Positions 29,284-38,380 of a DNA stretch of 64,000 bases are shown here, piece after piece. Position numbers and translations under genes: made by a program. The stretch spans positions 248,001 through 312,000 of the forward strand of contig NZ_CANLMZ010000003.1 of the NCBI RefSeq assembly GCF_947492645.1. The letters run 5' to 3'. This DNA comes from an uncultured Pontibacter sp. Lineage in GTDB: Bacteria; Bacteroidota; Bacteroidia; Cytophagales; Hymenobacteraceae. The notes beneath the pieces are model-generated. The model did no database searches. It saw nothing but the letters and a program-made list of their open reading frames with translations, and was not told the DNA's origin. Each line of letters opens with the position of its first letter. Position 1 is the stretch's first letter.

Positions 29284-30609
29284 ATGCTACGCACTTTAAA
29301 AGCACCAGCACTTATTTTAACATATATACTTTGCCTGTTCCTAAACTGCTCGCCTACAGCAATTTCAGCGCCTTTGCGTATTATGGCTCTGGGCAACTCT
29401 ATTACACAGTCTAACGCTGCCAATTACAGTTACCGCTATAACCTCTGGAAAAAGCTGATAGACGCTAACCTGGAGGTCGATTTTGTAGGGTCGCATGCGG
29501 TGCATTTTGATGGTAACCCTAACTGGCCTGCATACAAAGGCCAAAACTTTGATCCGGATAATGAAGGGCATTGGGGCTGGAGTGCAGACCAGATTCTGAA
29601 TGGCAACGGCGACCCAGGGCAAGGCAAACTAAGCCAATGGCTAACCGGCTATACTCCTGATATTGTGCTGATGCATGTAGGAACCAATGATATGTTCCGA
29701 GAACAACCACTAGACGAAACTTTAAATGAACTACGGGAAATAATCAGGCTCATCAGAGGCAAAAACCCACAGGCAACCATACTTCTGGCTAAGCTCATAC
29801 CTGCCCACGACCAAGTAGCAGGAACAAATGCTGCCAATAATATTATAAATTTCAACCAGCAGATACCGGCATTGGCGCAGGAACTGAACACAACAGCATC
29901 GCGGGTTGTGATGGTAGACCAGTATACCGGCTTTAACGCTACCATCGGTGCAGATACCTGGGATGGCATACACCCCAACGCCAGCGGCGAGGAGAAAATG
30001 GCCCAGCGTTGGTTTGATGCAATCATGTCTGTTTTGGGTACGTTGCCAGTAGAGCTTGTGTCGTTTGATGGCAAATTTGTGGAAGGCAAGGGAGTAGAGT
30101 TGCATTGGAAAACAGCATCAGAAACCAATAACGCATACTTTGAAGTACAACGCTCCGAAAACACTAGTAATTTTACAACCATCGGCACAGAAGAAGGCGC
30201 CGGCACCACGCAAGGCCAGACAACATACACGTACCTTGATACAAACGCGCCCACCGGTAATGTATACTACCGCCTCAAACAGATCGACTTAGACGGCAGC
30301 AGCGTATACTCCAAAGTAATTCATGTGCAAACTTCGCCGCTAAGCTCTGGCTTACAAGTTTACCCTACCCGGTCACGGGGCAACTCACTACATTTAGCCC
30401 TGCACTTCCCAAGACCATACGCTGAAGCAGAGGTTTTTATTTATGCGGCAGATGGTAAGGCAGTAGAACACTTTAAAGTAAAAAGCAACGCGAGTGGCCG
30501 CTTTGAGCAAGCGTTAAACGTAAAGCATTTAAAAAGCAATTGCCTGTACTTGGTAAAAGTTATGGCAGGCGAGCAGCAATTGCAGGCTAAGTTTATTATC
30601 GATCGGTAG
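29284..30609 (+). CDS. Secreted SGNH/GDSL hydrolase with T9SS-like C-terminal domain
   Basis: Extracytoplasmic esterase/acetylhydrolase of 441 aa. A signal peptide (LILTYILCLFLNCSPTAISA) precedes the SGNH core: block I MALGNSITQS with the nucleophile Ser, block III HVGTNDMF, and block V DGIHPNASG with the catalytic Asp and His. A fibronectin-like segment (ELHWKTASETNNAYFEVQRS) follows and then a C-terminal domain resembling T9SS type A, but starting VYPTRSRGN instead of the usual YPNP. Natural substrate probably a polysaccharide-linked ester; that is inference from family behaviour. Confidence 0.88.
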   Translation: MLRTLKAPALILTYILCLFLNCSPTAISAPLRIMALGNSITQSNAANYSYRYNLWKKLIDANLEVDFVGSHAVHFDGNPNWPAYKGQNFDPDNEGHWGWSADQILNGNGDPGQGKLSQWLTGYTPDIVLMHVGTNDMFREQPLDETLNELREIIRLIRGKNPQATILLAKLIPAHDQVAGTNAANNIINFNQQIPALAQELNTTASRVVMVDQYTGFNATIGADTWDGIHPNASGEEKMAQRWFDAIMSVLGTLPVELVSFDGKFVEGKGVELHWKTASETNNAYFEVQRSENTSNFTTIGTEEGAGTTQGQTTYTYLDTNAPTGNVYYRLKQIDLDGSSVYSKVIHVQTSPLSSGLQVYPTRSRGNSLHLALHFPRPYAEAEVFIYAADGKAVEHFKVKSNASGRFEQALNVKHLKSNCLYLVKVMAGEQQLQAKFIIDR

Positions 30610-30627
30610 CAAAACAGGTATAAGAAC

Positions 30628-31248
30628 TCAGCCCTGTGCCTGTAACAGTTGTATAACCTGCTCGTCAGAGACTTGGGTAAACTCTTCGTAAAACTGCCCT
30701 ACTGCCTGAAAGTATGGCGGAGTCAGTAAACACACCACATCATCTACCATGTGCTTAAACCGTTCAACAGCCTCATAAGGGCCAACGGGCACGGCAATTA
30801 TTATTTTGCGGGGCTGCTCTGCCCTGACTAGCTCTACAGTAGCCTCCAATGTTTTACCAGTCGCAATACCATCATCCACAATAATGGCAACTTTATCTTT
30901 TAGCGGCACCCGCTCCCGATCTCCCATAAACAGTTTATACTTCTGCTGCAGGCTAACGCGAATGCGTTGCACCTCGCGATCAATGTATTCTTCCGGAACT
31001 TCTGCCCGGGCATCTACCACAACACTTTTAAGGCTTACCGCACCTATGGCAAACTCAGGGTTAGCCGGGTGGCCAATTTTCTTTGTTAATGTTACCTCAA
31101 GTGGCATGCCCAGGCTTTTGGCAATAGGTGCTGCCACCGGCACACCACCCCGGGGTATGGCCAACACTACGCCAGCTTCTCCTTTATACTTTTCTAACCG
31201 CTGTGCCAGCAACGCCGCTGCACTTTCGCGGTTTACGATCATATCCAT
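30628..31248 (-). CDS. Phosphoribosyltransferase domain protein
   Basis: 206 aa, type I phosphoribosyltransferase fold. The PRPP-binding loop is VAIIVDDGIATGKT (near residue 120-133), and the N-terminal VVLAIPRGGVPVAAPIA block belongs to a subgroup of unassigned phosphoribosyltransferases seen beside, or fused to, dienelactone-hydrolase-like proteins. Such a hydrolase is indeed the next gene (31318-31998, same strand, upstream by 69 nt). Substrate unknown. Confidence 0.85.
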   Translation of the reverse strand: MDMIVNRESAAALLAQRLEKYKGEAGVVLAIPRGGVPVAAPIAKSLGMPLEVTLTKKIGHPANPEFAIGAVSLKSVVVDARAEVPEEYIDREVQRIRVSLQQKYKLFMGDRERVPLKDKVAIIVDDGIATGKTLEATVELVRAEQPRKIIIAVPVGPYEAVERFKHMVDDVVCLLTPPYFQAVGQFYEEFTQVSDEQVIQLLQAQG

Positions 31249-31317
31249 AAATTTAATTCCAAAGCAGCAAGCATGTAAGCACGCTAAGCCATAAATCTAA
31301 GTATAATAAAAGTTTTA

Positions 31318-31998
31318 TCAGGGCTGGTTTTGCTGCAGGGGGTGCTGCTTACTGGGCTGCAGGTATTTTCTAAACCAGTCGGTAGCCAGTTGGGCAGCCA
31401 TTTCTAAAGCACCCGGCTCTTCAAACAAATGGGTGGCATCGGGCACAATCTCCACATCCTTCAGGCATTGCAACCGATCCTGCGCCTGCCTGTTCAGGTC
31501 GACAACTTCTTCATCCAGGCCTCCTACAATAAGTAAAGTCGGGGATTGTACATCGGGTAGCACGGCATCGGCCAGGTCTGGGCGACCGCCACGGCTAACA
31601 ACCGCCTTTACAATATCTCCTAAGGCAGCTGCGGCACCTAAAGCGGCGGCGGCACCTGTGCTTGCCCCAAAATAGCCGACATTATAGTTGGTCAGGCGGC
31701 TGTCTTTCAGCACGAAGTTAGTCGCCTCTATCAGGCGCTGGGTAATCAGCGTAATGTCAAAGCGATTATCCTGCCTCTGGTCTTCCTCGGGCGTTAGCAA
31801 ATCAAAAAGCAAAGTGCCAAAGGCTGATCGTTGCAGGTGCTCTGCAACAAATTGGTTACGGGCACTCAGGCGGCTGCTCCCGCTGCCATGGGAGAAAATC
31901 ACGAGGCCCTTTGCATTCTCCGGCACAGCCAGATTACCAGTAAGCGTAACCGGTCCTATTGGAATATGCACTTCTTCTTGTATTGTTAAGTTTGTCAT
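31318..31998 (-). CDS. Alpha/beta hydrolase, dienelactone hydrolase-like
   Basis: 226 aa. The ATG at 31998 (MTNLTIQEEVHIP) is preferred to the longer frame at 32064. The nucleophile is in the elbow GYFGASTGAAAAL (GxSxG form GASTG), the oxyanion region is FSHGSGSSR, and the acid and His are in VGGLDEEVVDLN and DATHLFEEPG. No signal peptide, so it acts in the cytoplasm. It is upstream of the phosphoribosyltransferase gene on the same strand, a pairing that also occurs as a fusion in other bacteria. Confidence 0.85.
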   Translation of the reverse strand: MTNLTIQEEVHIPIGPVTLTGNLAVPENAKGLVIFSHGSGSSRLSARNQFVAEHLQRSAFGTLLFDLLTPEEDQRQDNRFDITLITQRLIEATNFVLKDSRLTNYNVGYFGASTGAAAALGAAAALGDIVKAVVSRGGRPDLADAVLPDVQSPTLLIVGGLDEEVVDLNRQAQDRLQCLKDVEIVPDATHLFEEPGALEMAAQLATDWFRKYLQPSKQHPLQQNQP

Positions 31999-32129
31999 AG
32001 CGTTACCTGTTTTTTGCAACATCAGCACATGCTGTATGCTTTGATTACGCCCACCAAATGGCAAAGTTCAAAAGGTGATACCATTACTAGCCTGTATTCG
32101 TAGTGCAAGTATAAACACACCGCCAGCCC

Positions 32130-32777
32130 ATGCAAAAACTTTCACGACTCCTGATGGCGCTACTACTCCTAAGCGCCTGCAGCACAGACCGCTCCGCATC
32201 AAACACAGCAGAAACAGATCCGGCAGCCTCTGACACTACAGCCAAGCCATCGGCCTCAGCCACAACAGACTTTGATGCAGCTTTTGCACGTTTTTTTGAG
32301 GCGCTGCACAATTCAGATACCGCTGCCATCAACCAATTTATACACCCAACTTATGGCTTGTGGATTATAGAGCAGCCGGGAGCCGTTCCTAAAATGACGC
32401 AGGTTTATGACATCAGTAAGTTTGGACGAGAATACCAGAGCAAATCCTTTTTTACCATTGCCCCCGAGGTACAGCATTGCAAACTAACAAAAGAGGCCTT
32501 TCCTGCTTTTGACTGTGCTGAGATGAACTACGACGCTGGAAAAACGGGATTTAGCAAAGATGGCTGCTTTGTATGGGAACCCGATAAATTTAAAAGCAGC
32601 GGCTACTGGAATTACGCTAACCTCTCTGAAAGCCAATTGCAACGCATAAAAGAAACCTTGCCCCACATACAGCGCTCTGTGCTGCACACAAAAACTGCCT
32701 TCGAGTTTCATTTTGGCTATGTCGATGCCCAATGGCACCTGCTGTTTACCAAGATCATCTACCCATGCAGCGCGTAA
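32130..32777 (+). CDS. Hypothetical lipoprotein
   Basis: 215 aa with a lipobox: MQKLSRLLMALLLLSAC, cleavage before Cys17. A Ser/Thr/Ala-rich tether (about 18-48) leads to a compact domain with FFEALHNSDTAAINQFI, TYGLWIIEQPG and a C-terminal FHFGYVDAQWHLLFTKII. The arrangement resembles nuclear-transport-factor-2-like or related small lipoprotein folds but I cannot assign a family. It stands alone between the hydrolase and endonuclease V genes. Confidence 0.6.
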   Translation: MQKLSRLLMALLLLSACSTDRSASNTAETDPAASDTTAKPSASATTDFDAAFARFFEALHNSDTAAINQFIHPTYGLWIIEQPGAVPKMTQVYDISKFGREYQSKSFFTIAPEVQHCKLTKEAFPAFDCAEMNYDAGKTGFSKDGCFVWEPDKFKSSGYWNYANLSESQLQRIKETLPHIQRSVLHTKTAFEFHFGYVDAQWHLLFTKIIYPCSA

Positions 32778-32911
32778 CAGCACTTTTACATGTTTCTTAG
32801 TTCGTTCTCATCCCGGCAGAAACTAATCCGGTGAGGCATACTTACGTACAACAACTCATTTAGTAAACAGCACATCAATACCGATTTTCCGCTGATTAAA
32901 AACCGAACTAC

Positions 32912-33598
32912 ATGGCCTACTACAGAAGATACGACTACCCTGCACCCGACCCTGCCTTGATGCAAGCACTTTTAGAGCAGCAAAAACAAATGCAGGAGCG
33001 CATTATCATCCAGAAGCCAGACTTCGACCTGAAGCTTATTGCCGGCTGCGACTCTTCCTTTATTGGCGAAGACACCATTCTTTCTGTGTTTGTGCTGCTT
33101 ACTTACCCTGGGCTGGAGGTACTCGAAAAGGTATGGCACCATGGTCCTGTAGATTTACCTTATGTGCCAGGTTTCCTGTCTTTCCGGGAAGCCCCGAACT
33201 TGCTGTTGGCGTACCAAAAGCTACAACAAAAGCCAGACCTTATCATGGTAGACGGCCACGGCATTTCGCACCCACGCAAACTGGGTATAGCCACTCACCT
33301 GGGGCTGCACCTGAACAAACCAACTATGGGCGTAGCCAAAAAGGTGCTTGTAGGCAAGTATAAAGAACCTGACCAAACCAAAGGATCTGTCTCGCCGCTG
33401 CTTTACAAAGATGAAATAATTGCTAATGTGCTCAGAACGAAGGATAACGTAAAACCGGTATTCGTATCAGCCGGCCATTTAATGGACCTGGATACTGCTA
33501 CAAGTATAGCCAAGGCTTGCGCTATAAAACATAAGCTACCAGAGCCAACGCGGTTAGCAGACCATTATGCTGCAGTATTTAAAAGTGAAGTGAAATAG
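32912..33598 (+). CDS. nfi: Endonuclease V
   Basis: Deoxyinosine 3'-endonuclease that starts repair of deaminated adenine. In 228 aa it has the catalytic Asp in IAGCDSSF, the PYVPGFLSFREAP block, and the metal-binding DGHGISHPRKLGIATHLG motif followed by PTMGVAKK. The length and motifs match an intact cytoplasmic enzyme. Confidence 0.95.
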   Translation: MAYYRRYDYPAPDPALMQALLEQQKQMQERIIIQKPDFDLKLIAGCDSSFIGEDTILSVFVLLTYPGLEVLEKVWHHGPVDLPYVPGFLSFREAPNLLLAYQKLQQKPDLIMVDGHGISHPRKLGIATHLGLHLNKPTMGVAKKVLVGKYKEPDQTKGSVSPLLYKDEIIANVLRTKDNVKPVFVSAGHLMDLDTATSIAKACAIKHKLPEPTRLADHYAAVFKSEVK

Positions 33599-34073
33599 CG
33601 GTGTTCTCTTTTAGATTAACTTCAACTTGCTCTCCTTAGCCCAGGCGGAGCGTGCTGCTAGTACTGCTAAAAAGTATAAGCGCTGTACTTTCTGCCCAAA
33701 TTCCCTTCTACCAAGATCTTCATAAGATGAAGGAAAGCAATGGTTTGGATTATAACAATCAAAGTAAGAAAGGTAAAAACCCCTGCCCGAGACAAGGGAG
33801 GTAGTAGACCCGGAATTACAGAAGCTACTGTAAACAGAAACTGTAAATCAAATATAAAGTTTCTCACTACCGAACTTATACTTACCATGTAGGCAAAAAT
33901 TGTCTACTCCATGTAATCCTATTAAGCCCATTTCTGACAGAAAGTCTGTTTTAAAAAGGCACATGCTTCTCAAGCCTGACATTATTTCAGTAAAATCACC
34001 CAAAAATACCATTGGTAAAACCTTTGCTGATACCCTCGTAGAACTAGAACTGAGGGGAAAACAGATAAAGGCC
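33599..34073. other. Intergenic region upstream of clpB
   Basis: 475 bp. Contains AAGTATA (33673) and TATACTT (33878) copies and one weak membrane-peptide ORF on the minus strand (33667-33888). The clpB frame is open back to 33900 but not protein-like. I saw no clear heat-shock operator such as a CIRCE inverted repeat. Confidence 0.45.
33667..33888 (-). CDS. Possible 73-aa membrane protein
   Basis: ATG-started ORF with two hydrophobic stretches ([16 protein letters not shown] and [20 protein letters not shown]) and a basic end ([12 protein letters not shown]). It does not overlap any recognised gene. No homology signal is known to me, and chance ORFs of this size occur in AT-rich spacers, so it is listed as tentative. 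Confidence 0.25.
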   Translation of the reverse strand: MVSISSVVRNFIFDLQFLFTVASVIPGLLPPLSRAGVFTFLTLIVIIQTIAFLHLMKILVEGNLGRKYSAYTF

Positions 34074-36692
34074 ATGAACTTTAACAACTATACTATCAAA
34101 GCTCAGGAAGCTATCCAGAAGGCTACCGAGATAGCAGGCGGCAACCAGCAGCAGGCTATCGAGACCGGGCATATATTAAAGGCAATTCTGGAAACAGACG
34201 AGAATGTAACTAATTTTCTGCAGCAAAAGCTGAACATCAACGGCAACATCCTGCACAGTAAGCTGGATGAGGTTGTAGCTGCTTACCCAAAAGTGAGCGG
34301 AGGCAGCCCATACTTAGCCAACGATGCGGCAGCTGCACTACAAAAGGCAACATCATATTTAAAAGAGTTTGGCGATGAGTATGTAGCCATAGAGCACATG
34401 CTGCTGGGCATACTTGGCGGCCGCGAAAAAGTTGCCGGCTTAATGAAAGATGTTGGCTTTAACGAGAAAGACCTTAAAAAAGCAATTAAAGAGCTACGCG
34501 GCGGCGCCAAGGTAACAGACCAAAACGCCGAAGCCAAGTATAACTCGCTGAAACGTTACGCCCGCAACCTGAACGAAATGGCCCGTAGCGGCAAAATTGA
34601 CCCGGTTATTGGCCGCGACGAGGAGATACGGCGCGTGCTGCAAATACTGAGCCGCCGCACCAAAAATAACCCGGTACTGCTCGGTGAGCCTGGTGTAGGT
34701 AAAACAGCCATTGTAGAAGGCCTGGCGCAGCGCATCGTATCCGGCGACGTACCTGAAAACCTGAAACATAAAACGCTGATGAGCCTGGATATGGGTTTAC
34801 TGGTGGCAGGCGCCAAGTATAAGGGTGAGTTTGAAGAACGCCTGAAAGCTGTTATAAAAGAGGTAGTGGATGCCGAAGGCGAGATCGTACTGTTTATTGA
34901 TGAGATTCATACGTTGATTGGTGCCGGCGCAGGTGGTGACAGCGCTATGGATGCGGCCAACCTCTTAAAACCAGCTTTGGCGCGAGGTGAGCTACATGCC
35001 ATAGGTGCAACTACGCTTAAAGAATACCAGAAGTATATCGAGAAGGATAAGGCCCTGGAGCGTCGTTTTCAGGCGGTGATGGTGGATGAGCCAAGTGTTC
35101 AGGATGCCATTTCTATACTTCGCGGTATCAAAGACAAGTATGAAGTACACCACGGAGTACGCATAAAAGACGATGCGATCATTGCTGCCGTAGAGCTCTC
35201 AAGCCGCTATATTACCGACCGCTTTTTACCAGACAAAGCGATTGACCTGATGGATGAAGCGGCTGCCAAACTCCGTATCGAAATCGACTCGCTGCCAGTA
35301 GAGCTGGACGAAATTCAGCGCCGCATTATGCAGCTGGAGATTGAGCGCGAAGCCATCCGCAGAGAAAACGATAAGGACAAGGAAACGATACTTTCGAAAG
35401 AGATTGCCGAGCTATCAACCAAACGTGATGACCTGAAAGCCAAATGGCAGAATGAAAAGCAGATCATCGAGGGCATCCAGAAAGAAAAAGAGAACATTGA
35501 GAGCTACAAACTGGAAGCAGAGCAGGCAGAACGCTCCGGTGACTATGGCCGTGTGGCAGAGTTGCGCTATGGCAAAATTCAGGAAGCTGAAGCGAAACTG
35601 AAAGAACTACAGGAGCAGGTACGCCAGATGCAGGGCGAAAACCCGATGCTGAAAGAGGAAGTAAACTCTGAAGATATAGCCGAGATTGTAGCTAAATGGA
35701 CAGGGATTCCGGTAAGTAAAATGCTGCAAAGCGACCGCGAAAAACTATTGCACTTAGAGCAGGAACTAGGCCGCCGTGTGGCAGGCCAGGAAGAAGCCAT
35801 TGAGGCCATTTCGGATGCCGTGCGCCGAAGCCGTGCCGGTATGCAGGACCCCAAACGCCCGATTGGATCATTCATCTTTTTAGGTACAACCGGTGTGGGT
35901 AAAACCGAGCTTGCCAAAGCATTAGCCGATTACCTGTTTAACGACGAGAACGCGATGGTGCGTATCGATATGAGTGAGTACCAGGAGCGCCACGCCGTTA
36001 GCCGTATGGTTGGAGCGCCTCCAGGCTATGTAGGTTATGACGAAGGTGGCCAGTTAACGGAGGCCGTACGCCGCAAGCCATACTCTGTTGTATTGCTCGA
36101 TGAGATAGAAAAAGCGCACCCTGATGTGTTTAACATACTATTGCAGGTACTGGACGACGGCCGCCTGACCGACAGCAAAGGGCGTGTGGTGAACTTTAAG
36201 AACACCATCATCATCATGACGTCCAACATCGGCTCGCACATCATTCAATCTAATTTTGAGACGATGGATGAGTTTAACCATGACGAGGTGATTGAACGCA
36301 CCAAGGAGGAAGTGTTTGAGCTGCTGAAAAAGTCGGTAAGGCCGGAGTTTTTGAACCGTATTGATGAATTGGTGATGTTCCGTCCGCTGAGCCGAGAAGA
36401 TATCCGCAAGATTGTAACGATACAGTTCCGCCATATACAAGACCGATTGCAAGACACCGGCATACGCCTGATTGCAACCGACGAGGTGCTGGATTACCTG
36501 GGCGAGCAAGGTTACGACCCACAGTTTGGTGCCCGACCTCTGAAGCGTGTGATACAGCGCCAGGTACTGAATGAGTTGTCGAAAGACATACTTTCCGGTA
36601 AAATAAGCAAAGATGCCGTGGTTGAGGCTGTACTGGATAAGAACAGAATAGATTTCAACAACATTGATGTTGAGATCCCGACAGAGAAGTAA
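34074..36692 (+). CDS. clpB: ATP-dependent disaggregase ClpB
   Basis: Hsp104-family chaperone of 872 aa that, with DnaK, pulls proteins out of aggregates. The ATG at 34074 ([14 protein letters not shown]) is the conserved start. Clp N-terminal repeats (1-150) precede AAA-1 with Walker A GEPGVGKT and [11 protein letters not shown], a coiled-coil middle domain (about 400-530, rich in Glu/Lys), and AAA-2 with GTTGVGKT and [14 protein letters not shown]. The C-terminal D2 small domain with [10 protein letters not shown] is complete. The middle domain marks it as ClpB rather than ClpA or ClpC. Confidence 0.96.
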   Translation: MNFNNYTIKAQEAIQKATEIAGGNQQQAIETGHILKAILETDENVTNFLQQKLNINGNILHSKLDEVVAAYPKVSGGSPYLANDAAAALQKATSYLKEFGDEYVAIEHMLLGILGGREKVAGLMKDVGFNEKDLKKAIKELRGGAKVTDQNAEAKYNSLKRYARNLNEMARSGKIDPVIGRDEEIRRVLQILSRRTKNNPVLLGEPGVGKTAIVEGLAQRIVSGDVPENLKHKTLMSLDMGLLVAGAKYKGEFEERLKAVIKEVVDAEGEIVLFIDEIHTLIGAGAGGDSAMDAANLLKPALARGELHAIGATTLKEYQKYIEKDKALERRFQAVMVDEPSVQDAISILRGIKDKYEVHHGVRIKDDAIIAAVELSSRYITDRFLPDKAIDLMDEAAAKLRIEIDSLPVELDEIQRRIMQLEIEREAIRRENDKDKETILSKEIAELSTKRDDLKAKWQNEKQIIEGIQKEKENIESYKLEAEQAERSGDYGRVAELRYGKIQEAEAKLKELQEQVRQMQGENPMLKEEVNSEDIAEIVAKWTGIPVSKMLQSDREKLLHLEQELGRRVAGQEEAIEAISDAVRRSRAGMQDPKRPIGSFIFLGTTGVGKTELAKALADYLFNDENAMVRIDMSEYQERHAVSRMVGAPPGYVGYDEGGQLTEAVRRKPYSVVLLDEIEKAHPDVFNILLQVLDDGRLTDSKGRVVNFKNTIIIMTSNIGSHIIQSNFETMDEFNHDEVIERTKEEVFELLKKSVRPEFLNRIDELVMFRPLSREDIRKIVTIQFRHIQDRLQDTGIRLIATDEVLDYLGEQGYDPQFGARPLKRVIQRQVLNELSKDILSGKISKDAVVEAVLDKNRIDFNNIDVEIPTEK

Positions 36693-37006
36693 TTTTGATT
36701 AGTTTAAAGTTTAGCAACAGTAAAGCGGCACTTTTAAAGAGGTGCCGCTTTTTTTGGTTATTTATGCAAACCACCCTTACTCTAACACAAGCTTCATCTT
36801 TGAAATCTTATAAATAACTTCCCTACCAACCCGTAACAAGCTGTACTTTAGGCCAATTAAAGATATAAACATAATTGTATTTTAATTTATGCCAACGCAT
36901 CAAAAATGAGCATAAAACAACAAATGTATAATTAAAATTTGCACTAAAACACCAACCCCCATAATTAGCCGGCGTATAACAAGCAGTATTTAAAATTTAG
37001 AAAGCT
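36693..37006. other. Intergenic region after clpB
   Basis: 314 bp holding the clpB terminator at its left end and an AT-rich stretch (about 36820-36990) that must contain the promoter of the DUF4142 gene. I could not match a clean -33/-7 pair, and there is no ORF. Confidence 0.45.
36722..36757 (+). terminator. Intrinsic terminator after clpB
   Basis: AAAGCGGCAC (36722-36731) pairs with GTGCCGCTTT, loop of about ten bases, then a run of T. It lies 30 nt past the clpB stop. Confidence 0.85.
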
Positions 37007-37771
37007 ATGAAAAAGATATTTTTTTATTGTATTGCAGGTTCATTAGCCGTAACTACTGCTTGTAGCAGTACAGACTCCGCTACAACCGCCGACTCATCAA
37101 CTTATGAAACATCAGAAACCGTAACAGCAGCCGGCAGTACCAACGATGCGACAACTACAGAAACTGGTACAACCACGACAACAGGCACCTCTACAACAAC
37201 GGGCACGACAACTGAATCAGGCTCTATGGGTACCACTAGTACTACTGATGCTACCGGTACCAGCACTACTACAGGTACAGCTGGCACAACCAGCACAGGC
37301 ATGGATACAGACATGGCAGGCGAGATGACCACGTTGACAAACCTGGATGACATGACCTTTATGATGACTGCCGCAAGCAGCAACATGCTGGAAATAGAGT
37401 TAGGTAAAATGGCTGCTGAAAAAGCAACTGACCCAGAGGTTAAAGAGTTTGCACGCATGATGGTGGATCACCACACAAAAGCAAGCAAGGAAATGAAATC
37501 GATAGCCTCGGAAATGGGTGTAACGCTACCAACTACGCTCATGCCAATGCACCAGAAAATGGTAGATAAGCTATCAAATAAAACTGGCGACGAACTTAAC
37601 GAGGACTACATGGACACCATGGAGACAGCCCATAAAATGGATATCGCCATGTTTGAAGCAAAAACTAACAATGCGAAATCACAGAGCGTAAAGGCCTTTG
37701 CGTCTAAAACATTACCTACGCTTAAGTCGCACCATGAAAAAGCAAACACCATCGAAGATAAAGTAGACTAA
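37007..37771 (+). CDS. DUF4142 domain lipoprotein with Thr-rich linker
   Basis: 254 aa. Lipobox at AVTTAC (Cys19) after a short signal peptide, then about 85 residues of almost pure Thr/Ser/Gly/Ala, then a ferritin-like four-helix DUF4142 domain (about 110-254) with SNMLEIELGKMAAEKA, FARMMVDHHTKASKEM and LKSHHEKA. The conserved His-His pairs are typical of the family, whose function is not established; several members are induced by stress. The Thr linker probably lets the domain stand off the membrane. Confidence 0.88.
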   Translation: MKKIFFYCIAGSLAVTTACSSTDSATTADSSTYETSETVTAAGSTNDATTTETGTTTTTGTSTTTGTTTESGSMGTTSTTDATGTSTTTGTAGTTSTGMDTDMAGEMTTLTNLDDMTFMMTAASSNMLEIELGKMAAEKATDPEVKEFARMMVDHHTKASKEMKSIASEMGVTLPTTLMPMHQKMVDKLSNKTGDELNEDYMDTMETAHKMDIAMFEAKTNNAKSQSVKAFASKTLPTLKSHHEKANTIEDKVD

Positions 37772-37792
37772 GCTTTAATTTTAAATAACTTG

Positions 37793-37831
37793 AAAGGCGC
37801 CAGAGGATAAAACCTGCTGGCGCCTTTTTTA
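37793..37831. terminator. Terminator between DUF4142 gene and SpoIIAA-like pseudogene
   Basis: AAAGGCGCCAG (37793-37803) pairs with CTGGCGCCTTT, followed by T on the plus strand. It is placed between convergent genes and could act in both directions, though the T-tract is stronger on the plus strand. Confidence 0.8.
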
Positions 37832-37851
37832 TTTTACCGGATTCAAAACCC

Positions 37852-38214
37852 CTATTCCCCCGTGGTTACCCATTTCATTGCCTGCTTCTTATGGGATAGA
37901 TCATAGTACTGCACGCCCCGTTTCTTTACTGGGCTGATAAGCTTTGCCGCCCATTCCTGCCAGTTCTTATCTCAAACCATTGCCACACGGCCATAGTCTA
38001 AGCCATGCACTACATCAAACAGACCATTCTCGATGGCAGCAACCGGCTGTACCCAATCCACATCATCCATTTCGTAGTACAGGTGCACTTCCTGGTAGCG
38101 CTGCATCAACTCCCGGAGCAAATTGCGATACGTATCAAAATCAGCTATTGTAAGTTTGTTTCTGATGCGGACAGCAAGTATAGCATCGCGGGTTTCTGGC
38201 AATATTTCAAGCAT
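37852..38214 (-). pseudogene. SpoIIAA-like (STAS-type) protein interrupted by an in-frame TGA
   Basis: From the ATG at 38214 the frame reads MLEILPETRDAILAVRIRNK and 60 more residues, then stops at TGA (37972-37974). Past the stop the same frame continues DKNWQEWAAKLISPV to TAG at 37852-37854. The continuation matches the expected C-terminus of SpoIIAA-like proteins of about 120 aa, where a Gly follows V.V before D; the codon is TGA where GGA would give that Gly. So one substitution separates it from an intact 120-aa gene. A sequencing error or a recent nonsense mutation would both explain this. Confidence 0.7.
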
Positions 38215-38380
38215 ACTTCGCTCAGTTAAGCTTTATACTTTATCTCTTGATTCGTAATACATACAAACACTTTACAACCTTCCCATTTATACTTGGCAGC
38301 CCTGCCCAGGTTCCAGTTAAATGAGTTTATACTTTAGCAATTGCCTGCTAATGCATATTTTGCAGCCACTATACTTTTAA

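Noticed and set aside
33900..34073. 58-codon in-frame extension upstream of ClpB
   Set aside because: The conserved ClpB start is the ATG at 34074; the upstream peptide has no family similarity.
37102..37458. Val-rich 118-codon minus-strand ORF
   Set aside because: Mirror image of the Thr-rich linker (ACN read in reverse gives Val-type codons); a compositional artefact.
37972..37974. TGA as selenocysteine codon in the SpoIIAA-like gene
   Set aside because: The position corresponds to a Gly in the family and no selenocysteine insertion hairpin or redox context is evident; a GGA to TGA mutation is simpler.
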